A DNA stretch of 20,630 nt from SLQH01 sp964612995 (GTDB lineage Bacteria > Planctomycetota > UBA11346), in contig CAZTGE010000070.1 in assembly GCA_964612995.1 (NCBI GenBank), positions 1-20,630 of the forward strand, read 5' to 3'. Under the pieces are notes generated by a model, which did not search any database, was not told the DNA's origin, and was given only the letters and a program-made list of their open reading frames with translations. Positions within the stretch are counted from its first letter, which is position 1. Every line of letters starts with the position of its first letter. Made by a program: the position numbers and the translations under genes. This document shows, in pieces, positions 15,043 through 20,630 of the stretch.

Positions 15043-15674
15043 CCTGCCTGCAGGATAACGTATCGCTGCCGTTCACGACCACCGTGCTGGACTCGGCAGT
15101 CGAGGTGATCGGTTTCGAGGATGGGGCATGCGGCGGCCTGGTCGCCATCTGCCGTCGTGGCCGGTCGCGCCAGCGCATTCCGCTTGCCGACCTGCCCCTG
15201 CCCACACCGGCGGTGGCCGACCATGCCTGGATTCACGCCTACGGTCCTCACTGCGTGAGGGCCTACCCCTCTGGCTTTGTCGTGGTTCGCCTGAATCTGC
15301 AGGCAGATTCAGGCGTGGGCGGATCGGCTGCGCCGAAACATGGCGCGGGCGCCGCCCGCACCCCAAGGGGCATTGTAGCGGGCGGCGCCCGCGCGGCTTT
15401 TTGTTCGCGGGGGCTCGCTCTGCGCTGCGCGCAGTCGCCCCCCGCTACGCCCCCATCCCATTCCCCTGGAAAAGTGCACGTAACCACTCAGGGGCTTCGC
15501 CCCTACGGTCCTCACTGCGTGAGGACCTGCCCCTCTGGCTTTGTCGTGGTTCGCCTGAATCTGCCGGCAGATTCAGGCGTGGGCGGCTCGGCTGCGCCGA
15601 AACGTATCCGCCCATCACCACTCGGCGCCAGACCCCATCGTGTACGATGGGGCCGCGAACTCAGGGCGTTGTAA
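15039..15674 (+). CDS. Conserved small protein whose reading frame runs into repeats (normal part about 68 aa)
   Basis: Residues 1-67 belong to a small conserved family that usually follows the preceding gene type: DNVSLPFTTTVLDSAVEVIG, VAICRRGRSRQRIPLADLPL, and a C-terminal W-I-x-A-Y that normally continues a few residues more. The start overlaps the previous stop (ATGA, 15039-15042). At Ala-Tyr (15235-15240) the frame enters the first 102-bp repeat, and the following 140 codons are translation of repeat DNA up to TGA at 15672-15674. The last native residues have therefore been replaced. Homologues are sometimes annotated as calcium-binding proteins, but I see no EF-hand. Whether the extended product is made is unknown. 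Confidence 0.6.
   Translation: MTCLQDNVSLPFTTTVLDSAVEVIGFEDGACGGLVAICRRGRSRQRIPLADLPLPTPAVADHAWIHAYGPHCVRAYPSGFVVVRLNLQADSGVGGSAAPKHGAGAARTPRGIVAGGARAAFCSRGLALRCAQSPPATPPSHSPGKVHVTTQGLRPYGPHCVRTCPSGFVVVRLNLPADSGVGGSAAPKRIRPSPLGARPHRVRWGRELRAL
15238..15339. repeat. 102-bp direct repeat, copy 1
   Basis: This copy matches 15502-15603 at a constant offset of 264 bp with four mismatches that I count. It contains two hairpins: CCTCAC-TGC-GTGAGG, and a perfect 13-bp inverted repeat around AG (15288-15300 and 15303-15315; CGCCTGAATCTGC and its complement). It begins inside the end of the preceding small gene. Confidence 0.9.
15343..15489 (+). repeat. Structured dispersed element, copy A
   Basis: This element aligns over its length with the reverse complement of 18890-19042. 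It starts with a perfect 17-bp stem (15343-15359 with 15378-15394) enclosing a small CCCC-AA-GGGG hairpin, then a CTTTTT run. A second hairpin follows, with arms GCGGGGGC/GCCCCCCGC and an inner CTGCGC-TGC-GCGCAG stem, and then CTACGCCCCCAT and GGAAAAGTGCACG. It ends in GTAACCACTCA, which recurs at 15671-15681. Differences between the copies fall at paired positions. Confidence 0.85.
15502..15603. repeat. 102-bp direct repeat, copy 2
   Basis: This is the second copy of 15238-15339, with the same two hairpins. The 13-bp arms lie at 15552-15564 and 15567-15579, with CG instead of AG in the centre. Element A lies between the two copies. Confidence 0.9.
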
Positions 15675-15705
15675 CCACTCATGCCCGATGGGCCTGAGTG
15701 GTTAC
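15633..15705. repeat. Two short palindromes at the end of the repeat cluster
   Basis: CCCCATCGT-GT-ACGATGGGG (15633-15652) is a perfect 9-bp inverted repeat. GTAACCACTCA (15671-15681) and TGAGTGGTTAC (15695-15705) are perfect 11-bp arms around 13 bp. The same GTAACCACTCA ends element A at 15479-15489, so it may be an end motif of the repeat family. From 15706 to 15901 I see no gene and no further clear structure. Confidence 0.75.
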
Positions 15706-15901
15706 AGACGTAGATCGCGGCTTGCAAGCATGTGCTCCTTGCCACGGCGCACAACGAGCATCGGGTGCCCGAGCGCAGGTGTTGGAGAGCGCGGCTGTCG
15801 GCTGGTTCGCGCATCGACGCGGCAAGGGCTTGCCGGCCGGGACCAGGATCAGCGCCAGGTGGAGCCACGTTCTGAGGGTGCATTGCCAGCTGCGCGTGGC
15901 C

Positions 15902-16864
15902 CTACGGCTGCGCAGGTCGGCTGTGTGTGCATTCCGGCCAGCGCAGATCGACGACCACCGGACGGTGGTCGGAGAGATCGTTCGCGAGCACCCGGGCGCC
16001 CACGCATTCCAGCGGCGCGGACCAGAGGATCCAGTCGATGGTGGTGCCGGTCGCCGGATGGGTGGCGGAGAGGGTTTCGGGGTCCGGGCAGCGGAGGTCC
16101 AGGGCTTCGGCGATGCGTGCGACCACACCGGTACCTTCGACCCAGCCGCCGTTGAAGTCGCCCGCGAGCACCAGCGGTCGGGGTGCCGATGCGAGACAAG
16201 CGATCAGCTGTTTCAACTGCCGCTCGCGGCGGACGGAGGCGACGAAGTGGAGATGGAGGCTGACGAAGGTGATGGCGCGTGCGCCGTTGAGCTGCACCCG
16301 GGCGATGGTCGCGCCCTTGGCCGGAGCGTACCAGCCCGCGGCCCACACCAGCGAGCGCGTATCGCTCAGCGGCATGCGGGAAAGGATCGCGGTGCCGTAG
16401 CGCAGGCCGAGGTCGTCGGCGAGCAGGCCGTGGGTGGATTGCCACGGTGGATCGGCGCGGCGGAGGTGCTCGAGCTGATCGAGGCCCCCGCTCCACCAGC
16501 TCGCGGCGTCGACTTCCTGCAGGGCGATCAGGTCCGCCTCTTGCGCAGCGATGGCCGCGCCCATGCGTTGCAGGTTGCGCTCGATGCGTGGGGTGGCTGC
16601 GAGCAGCTGGTGGAAGGCACGCCCGCGCCCGTGCGCGATATTCCAGCTCATCACCCGCAGGTGGCAGAGAGCGCGGGATCGCTGCGGGAGGGTGCCGTGG
16701 ACAGGGAGCGGCTGCTGCGCGGAAGCGGCCATCCATATCGGCAGGCAACCGGCAACGGCGAGTCCACACGCGAGCAGCAGGAGCAGCAAGACGCAGATCC
16801 GGCGGCGACGGCGCCTGGCACGCAGCGCGCGGAGCATGGCTGGATCGATTGCGGCGTCCTGCAT
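15902..16864 (-). CDS. Endonuclease/exonuclease/phosphatase-fold protein, predicted lipoprotein (320 aa)
   Basis: The catalytic motifs of the EEP (DNase I-like) family are complete and in order: SWNIAHGRG (73-81), LQEVD with E117, SLHLHF (202-207), LAGDFNGG with D236 and N238, TTIDWILW with D277, and LSDHRPVV with D299-H300. The N-terminus has six consecutive Arg (17-22), a Leu-rich core and VAGC at 37-40, a lipobox-like site. The enzyme is therefore probably exported or membrane-anchored. Members hydrolyse phosphodiester bonds in nucleic acids, lipids or small molecules, and the substrate cannot be told here. The start is ATG 16864 or ATG 16837, and both lack a good ribosome binding site. 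It lies 45 bp after the deiminase-family gene and looks like the last gene of that operon. Confidence 0.85.
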   Translation of the reverse strand: MQDAAIDPAMLRALRARRRRRRICVLLLLLLACGLAVAGCLPIWMAASAQQPLPVHGTLPQRSRALCHLRVMSWNIAHGRGRAFHQLLAATPRIERNLQRMGAAIAAQEADLIALQEVDAASWWSGGLDQLEHLRRADPPWQSTHGLLADDLGLRYGTAILSRMPLSDTRSLVWAAGWYAPAKGATIARVQLNGARAITFVSLHLHFVASVRRERQLKQLIACLASAPRPLVLAGDFNGGWVEGTGVVARIAEALDLRCPDPETLSATHPATGTTIDWILWSAPLECVGARVLANDLSDHRPVVVDLRWPECTHSRPAQP

Positions 16865-16909
16865 CCGTCGGCGATCATGTCGGGCGCGGATGGCCGGACC
16901 AGCGCCACC

Positions 16910-17905
16910 TCAGGGTACGGGGCGCTCGGCGGGCGTTTCGCGGTGCAGGCGCAGGGTGAGGCAGCGCAGGCTGCCGCCTCCGGGAAGCAGCGCCTCGGGG
17001 TGGAAGGGCACCACTTCGATCCCGCGTCGGCGCAACCGGCGTAGCGTCTCCGGGTTGAGGGCGGTATCGTAGTGCACCAGCAGGCCTGGTTCGATCGGTA
17101 CGAAACTACAGGCCAGCCGCCGCTGTTCGTCGTTGTCGACATCGATGATCGTGATGCCACGATCGGCCATGTAGCGGATGATGTCGATCGGTCGGCGTTG
17201 CGTGCGGGTGATCAGCTCACAGCGTTCGAAGGCGGGCAGGTAGGCGAGCGCGGTGTCCGCCGAGGCCCGGTTGAAGATGGTGTCCGGATGCATGTAGCGC
17301 CGGGCCTTGGGAATGGTGACGTGGATGATCGTGCCGAAGAATTCGAGTGAGCGTGGCACGAAATGGGCGATCGAGTCAGCGCGGTGTCGTTCGGTATCGG
17401 CGATCAGCAGGGTATCGGGCGAGAGCAGGAGGAAGCCCTCGAAGGCATGACCGGGACCGGTGAACTCGTGGCGGATCGGAACGCCCATATGCGTGAGCGC
17501 CTCCTTGACGGCCAGGTGTTCGTCGCGTCGTCCGTCCCAGGCCATGTGCGAGAGGAAGGCGCCATGGCGGCTGATGACCGCGGTGTCGTGGAGGTAGGCC
17601 AGATTCGGCCGGCCGTCGAGCAGTTCGCGGTGATGCGTGACATGGTCAGCGAGCCATTCGACCTGCACACCGAGGTCCTCGAGCAGGGCGGCGTACTGTT
17701 GGATCTCGGCATCGAAGCGGACGATGTCCGGCAGGCCATCGAACAGCCAGTGGCGGTGGTTGTCGGTGTCGATCACGCTCAGGGCGTCGCCCGGGCGGTG
17801 CAGCATCACCCGGGTGAGGCGGCCGAAGCTATCGCAGCCGTAGCGGATCGGATCGCTGGCCGGGGGACTGGCGGGGGATGCGCTGGGCATGGTGGAGGGG
17901 CTCAT
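16910..17905 (-). CDS. Arginine deiminase / amidinotransferase-family enzyme (331 aa)
   Basis: The ATG at 17905 has AGGAG 5 bp upstream and overlaps the methyltransferase stop (ATGA). The product follows the pentein fold of arginine deiminases, amidinotransferases and DDAH: RVMLHRPGD (32-40), PNLAYLHDTAVI with D107, HAFEGFLLLSPDTLLIAD with E156, ARRYMHPDTIFN with H206 and D208, and a C-terminal GGGSLRCLTLRL with nucleophile Cys315. The Cys, His, Asp and Glu set looks complete, so it should act on a guanidino group by hydrolysis or amidino transfer. At 331 aa it is shorter than classical ArcA (about 400 aa). Nothing nearby resembles the arc pathway (no ornithine carbamoyltransferase or carbamate kinase). 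Coupling to a methyltransferase and proximity to a radical SAM enzyme suggest biosynthesis rather than arginine catabolism. Confidence 0.85.
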   Translation of the reverse strand: MSPSTMPSASPASPPASDPIRYGCDSFGRLTRVMLHRPGDALSVIDTDNHRHWLFDGLPDIVRFDAEIQQYAALLEDLGVQVEWLADHVTHHRELLDGRPNLAYLHDTAVISRHGAFLSHMAWDGRRDEHLAVKEALTHMGVPIRHEFTGPGHAFEGFLLLSPDTLLIADTERHRADSIAHFVPRSLEFFGTIIHVTIPKARRYMHPDTIFNRASADTALAYLPAFERCELITRTQRRPIDIIRYMADRGITIIDVDNDEQRRLACSFVPIEPGLLVHYDTALNPETLRRLRRRGIEVVPFHPEALLPGGGSLRCLTLRLHRETPAERPVP

Positions 17906-18909
17906 GCGGGCTCCTGGGTGGGCGGGGCGGCGAGGAGCAGCATCTGCCCGCCGCCGCGGGACAGGTGTTCGTGGTGGATGGTCCAGCCGTTGCGGGCAAA
18001 ACACTGCCGCAGCGAGCTGCGGGTATGTAGATGGGTGAAGTCCATGCTCAGCAACTCGCCGGCGGGCAGCGTGTGTGTCGGGCCATCGGCGAACTGGACC
18101 ACCTGATCCGATTCGATCTGGATCGACTTGGCGGTACGCAAGGGCTGCTTCGGCTCATCGGCCGGACCGATGAGCGCCAGCTCGAAGGTGCAAGCGGCCG
18201 GATCGACACCCCGGTCGACCAGCGGTCCGAGGTTGAAGCGGCGGTTCGCCGGGCTGCTGTAGGCGGCTGCGGTGCGTTCGGTCCAGACGCGGCTGGCCTG
18301 TGGCGGTATGATGCGCGCGTCGATCAGCAGGCGGTCCTCTGGCGTCAGATGCGGCTCGAGCAAGGCCAGGAAATCATCGGCGTGATAATTGGAGAAGTGA
18401 TTGCCGAGCACGCAGATCAGGCGTGGCGCGGGCACGCCCTCGAGAACGGCGCCCAGGTGCTCGCTGCGGCCGAGCACCGGTTGCACACTCAGCGGGAGCT
18501 GTGCGACCGCCTCCATCGCCAGATCGAGCATCGACGGGCTGAGGTCCACGGCGATGTAGTGTCTGCAGGCACGGCGCGAGAGTGCCGCGAGCAGGTGTGC
18601 CTCCTTGCGTCCGCTACCGGTGCCGACGCTGATCAGGCTGGCGTGCTGGGCGATGCGGGGGGCCAGCTCGCCGACCTGCGCCGCCAGCAGCCGCGTGAGG
18701 TCCTCGGCAATGGTGAAGACGCTCGAATCACTGAGCTCGAGCCAGCGCTGCGAGCCCTGCGTTCCGGTGTAGAGCAGCCAGTCGGGCAGATGATGCCGTT
18801 CGAGCCAGTGGCGCAGACTCGCTTCGATCCCGTCAGCGAGCAGCTGGTCGAGCACGCGCAGGGGGCGGGTATGCCATTGCTCGGGAAAAGTGTGCATGGT
18901 CATGCACAC
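17902..18909 (-). CDS. EgtD-like SAM-dependent methyltransferase (335 aa)
   Basis: The product resembles the histidine N-alpha-methyltransferase (EgtD, Methyltransf_33) family. SAM motif I is LISVGTGSGRKEAHLL (92-107), then YIAVDLSPSMLDLA (118-131), LGNHFSNYHADD (168-179) and RRFNLGPL (223-230). The C-terminal lid region includes LPAGELLSMDFTH. EgtD trimethylates histidine for ergothioneine. No egtB, egtC or egtE is nearby, so another amine substrate is likely. Three starts are possible within seven codons: GTG 18909, ATG 18903, ATG 18897. All three lie inside a 52-bp near-perfect palindrome, so a hairpin would enclose the start. The ribosome binding site (GGGA) is weak. The stop overlaps the deiminase-family start. 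Confidence 0.8.
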   Translation of the reverse strand: MCMTMHTFPEQWHTRPLRVLDQLLADGIEASLRHWLERHHLPDWLLYTGTQGSQRWLELSDSSVFTIAEDLTRLLAAQVGELAPRIAQHASLISVGTGSGRKEAHLLAALSRRACRHYIAVDLSPSMLDLAMEAVAQLPLSVQPVLGRSEHLGAVLEGVPAPRLICVLGNHFSNYHADDFLALLEPHLTPEDRLLIDARIIPPQASRVWTERTAAAYSSPANRRFNLGPLVDRGVDPAACTFELALIGPADEPKQPLRTAKSIQIESDQVVQFADGPTHTLPAGELLSMDFTHLHTRSSLRQCFARNGWTIHHEHLSRGGGQMLLLAAPPTQEPA

Positions 18910-18925
18910 TTTTCCCGAGCAATGG
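18874..18925. repeat. 52-bp palindrome (25-bp perfect arms) at the methyltransferase start
   Basis: Bases 18874-18898 are the exact reverse complement of 18901-18925, with a two-base centre GT. One further mismatch allows two more pairs outside. The palindrome covers all candidate start codons of the methyltransferase. Its right half, GGAAAAGTG read leftward, is also the end of structured element B. Confidence 0.95.
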
Positions 18926-19042
18926 AATTGGGGGCGTAGCGGGGGCGGCCCTGCGCAGCAGGGAGAAGAGCCCCCGCGAACACAGAGCGGCGCAGGCTGC
19001 GACCGCTATGATGAGCCCTTGGGCTGCGGGCGGAGCCTGCGC
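18890..19042 (-). repeat. Structured dispersed element, copy B (inverted relative to copy A)
   Basis: Read leftward from 19042, this aligns with 15343 onward. The long stem is formed by 19026-19042 and 18990-19006 (15 of 17 pairs). It encloses AGCCC-AA-GGGCT, then GTTCGCGGGGGCTC, a second hairpin with GCGGGGGC/GCCCCCGC arms and an inner CCCTG/CAGGG stem, CTACGCCCCC and GGAAAAGTG. It fills the gap between the radical SAM stop and the methyltransferase start. On the transcript it could act as an attenuator or processing site. Confidence 0.85.
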
Positions 19043-19067
19043 TATGGCTGTGGGTGGCGAGCACGCC

Positions 19068-20198
19068 TCAATCCTTCCAGCACTGGCGGCAACCCTGGGC
19101 CAGTGCGGCGCGCGGAGCGAGGTCGTCGGCCACGCCGACGGCGTAGGCGTAGCCGCGACAGCCGACGCATTGCGCGAGGTGCTCGCAGCCGCGACAGCGG
19201 CCCTGGAGGTGGTCGTCGATATGGCGTACGTAGGTGAACAGGGGATCGTGGTAGATCTCCGTCAAGGGCCGTCTGAACACGTTGTGCGGATAGACGCCGT
19301 CTTCACGCAGCTCGGGATGCTCGTCGAACTTGGTCGGGGCGCAGGGGCGGACGGCTCCGTCGCGAGCGATGTACATGCTGTAGAACTGCTGCAGGCAGCC
19401 GCTCGCGGTCAAGGGCGTGAACGGTAGCCAATCGAAGCCGAACTCCGCACGATCGATGGCCAGGATCCGTAGCTTGTAATCGCGGATCTCCTCTGGTGTC
19501 AGGCCGGCACCACTGAGCACCTCCTGGGCGCGGCCGGTCGGCGTGAGCACCTCCATGTTGGGAAAGATGTTGTTGTAGCGACACAGGCGCCAGATCGCCG
19601 GTATCTCGTCGACATTGAGCCGGCAGCTGACGAAACTCACGCCCAGCCTGAGACGGTGCGGGTCGTCGGTCGCAGCGAATCCGGCCGACTGGAGATTGTC
19701 CAGGCCACGATGGATGCGCGGACCGCTACCGGGAATCCCGGCGAGATAGGACTGTAGCTCCTCGTCGAGCGAGTCGAGCTTGCCCATGACCGATGCGCCG
19801 GCGGCATACAGGAAGCGGGCGAGTTCCGGGGTCACGGCCATGGTGTTGGTGAATACGACCGGGCGCATGCCGCCATCGGCGACCCGGCTGACCAGGTCGC
19901 GGAAGCGCGGGTGCAGGGTCGGTTCGCCACCACCGATGATGACCACGCTCGCCGCGCCCAGCGCGCGCGCTTGTTCGATCAGCGCAGCGAGGTGATCGAA
20001 GTCGACGATCTGGCCCTGCCCTTCATCACTGCTGGCATAGCAGTACCGGCAGCGGAGATTGCACGTGGCGTTGGTTTCCAAGCGCAGCGAGAGCAGGCGT
20101 TCGGCGTCGCGCGCGGCGTAGGCCTCTTCCGGGGAGTAGGTGTAGCCATCGAGGATGGGTGGCGGTACGAGGGCGGTGGTCGCGGCGGCATCGATCAT
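19068..20198 (-). CDS. Radical SAM protein with SPASM-type C-terminal cysteines (376 aa)
   Basis: The radical SAM site CNLRCRYCY supplies C46, C50 and C53 for the 4Fe-4S cluster. GGGEPTL (89-95) is the SAM-binding motif of this superfamily. The C-terminal third holds C268, C286, C335, C338, C344, C347, C370 and C373, the spacing expected for SPASM auxiliary clusters (for example CRGCEHLAQCVGC). SPASM enzymes modify peptides (RiPP maturases) or activate other proteins. No short precursor peptide is obvious in the 80 bp upstream or the gap downstream. The ATG at 20198 gives a normal-length protein but has no clear ribosome binding site. The methyltransferase gene follows after 158 bp filled by element B. 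Confidence 0.9.
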   Translation of the reverse strand: MIDAAATTALVPPPILDGYTYSPEEAYAARDAERLLSLRLETNATCNLRCRYCYASSDEGQGQIVDFDHLAALIEQARALGAASVVIIGGGEPTLHPRFRDLVSRVADGGMRPVVFTNTMAVTPELARFLYAAGASVMGKLDSLDEELQSYLAGIPGSGPRIHRGLDNLQSAGFAATDDPHRLRLGVSFVSCRLNVDEIPAIWRLCRYNNIFPNMEVLTPTGRAQEVLSGAGLTPEEIRDYKLRILAIDRAEFGFDWLPFTPLTASGCLQQFYSMYIARDGAVRPCAPTKFDEHPELREDGVYPHNVFRRPLTEIYHDPLFTYVRHIDDHLQGRCRGCEHLAQCVGCRGYAYAVGVADDLAPRAALAQGCRQCWKD

Positions 20199-20225
20199 CT
20201 GTGGTCCGATTCGCTCTGGCGTGAG

Positions 20226-20243
20226 CTCCGGCGATCGCCGGAG
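20226..20243. promoter_or_regulatory. 18-bp perfect palindrome between the SDR and radical SAM genes
   Basis: CTCCGGCGATCGCCGGAG is self-complementary over all 18 bases. It lies 28 bp before the radical SAM ATG and 37 bp after the SDR stop, on the leftward strand. There is no T-tract, so an operator for the radical SAM operon is at least as likely as a terminator. Confidence 0.5.
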
Positions 20244-20279
20244 TTGGGAGCGAAGTAGCTTAGGGGGTGGGAAATGCGC

Positions 20280-20630
20280 TTAACCTGCGTTACCTCTACC
20301 ACCCTGCGACTTTTCGCTGGCGCGCATGCGTCGCAGTGCGCGCCGGAGAATCGCTTCGACCAGACCGGGCATGGTCCGATAACACCGTGCATTCACCCGC
20401 GCCGTGAATGGCATGAAGTGCCGTCGCGGGCGCCCTGTGGCCGCAGCACGTAGGATGGCCCGGGCGACATCCTCGCTCGCCAGCGGCTGGCCGGGGCGCA
20501 TGGTCCAACCTCGGCCCACATGCGCCGCGCGGTCGAAGAAACCGGTGGCGACGGTGGCCGGCTCGACGGTGCAGACATGGATGCGCGGTGCCTGCTCCAT
20601 GCGCAGGGCTGTGGCGTAGGCGTCGAGCGC
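20280..20630 (-). CDS. Short-chain dehydrogenase/reductase, C-terminal part (5' end outside window)
   Basis: The frame is open to the right edge, so only the last 116 residues are present. The first visible residues ALDAYATALRMEQAPRIHVC correspond to the helix directly after the SDR catalytic Tyr-x3-Lys and the following strand. VEPATVATGFFDRA is the P-G/A motif region that closes the cofactor pocket, and SEDVARAILRAA is the usual late helix. The C-terminus has a basic helix with repeated Arg (EAILRRALRRMRAS), as in SDR proteins of membrane-associated lipid metabolism. The NAD(P)-binding Rossmann motif and active site are outside the window. It reads in the same direction as the radical SAM gene, 81 bp away. 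Whether it is in the same operon is unclear. Confidence 0.85.
   Translation of the reverse strand, partial: ALDAYATALRMEQAPRIHVCTVEPATVATGFFDRAAHVGRGWTMRPGQPLASEDVARAILRAAATGRPRRHFMPFTARVNARCYRTMPGLVEAILRRALRRMRASEKSQGGRGNAG

Noticed and set aside
15238..15705. Possible CRISPR array
   Set aside because: Only two long repeats with internal hairpins, a 162-bp separation and no regular spacers. It is a dispersed repeat cluster.
15679..15900. Possible transposase fragment left of the EEP-fold gene
   Set aside because: All three minus-strand frames give Cys/Arg/Pro-rich sequence with no transposase motif.
15698..17044. 448-codon plus-strand open frame
   Set aside because: It runs antisense to the EEP-fold and deiminase-family genes, whose catalytic motifs are complete. 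No recognisable protein results.

Overview
This is a GC-rich bacterial window that looks like an accessory island joined to chromosomal-type genes. It has no rRNA, tRNA or CRISPR array. The host cannot be named with certainty. Dispersed hairpin repeats, a pair of small genes (14323-15039) that I remember from GC-rich Gammaproteobacteria of the purple-sulfur type, and the biosynthesis-like genes on the right suggest a large-genome gammaproteobacterium. The phage module and the secreted coiled-coil protein on the left have a planctomycete-like flavour. Both statements are from memory, not from a search.

Left part (1-7106, + strand): seven tightly packed genes with overlapping or nearly touching ends. 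They begin with the C-terminus of a probable tape-measure protein and continue with tail, baseplate and fibre-type proteins. This is the distal tail module of a prophage or tailocin. A convergent, AT-richer gene for a secreted coiled-coil protein follows (7202-8062, -), then about 570 bp of non-coding DNA with several hairpins.

Middle part (8630-15240): a mosaic of selfish or defence-type genes. It holds a complete HigB/HigA-like toxin-antitoxin pair with a clear promoter and operator, a pRiA4b ORF-3-like gene, two gene remnants (a frameshifted recombinase-associated HTH gene and a WYL-regulator C-terminus), and an operon of a small HTH protein, an XRE-ImmA/IrrE protease and a DUF4411 PIN-like toxin. 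The toxin loses its C-terminus in a palindromic repeat. Immediately downstream is a stand-alone 426-aa protein that appears to carry the proteasome-type N-terminal Thr/Asp/Lys triad. Two small genes follow, the second ending inside repeats.

Right part (15238-20630): a repeat cluster (two 102-bp direct repeats flanking a structured element), then a leftward gene set: partial SDR dehydrogenase, radical SAM/SPASM protein, EgtD-like methyltransferase, arginine-deiminase-family enzyme and an endonuclease/exonuclease/phosphatase-fold lipoprotein. The last three, and perhaps the radical SAM gene, look like one operon for an unknown arginine- or peptide-related product. A second, inverted copy of the structured element lies between the radical SAM and methyltransferase genes. 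The two copies differ at paired positions (compensatory changes), so the element is probably a folded RNA or DNA hairpin family. The strongest leads are this element, the proteasome-like protein and the radical SAM cluster.
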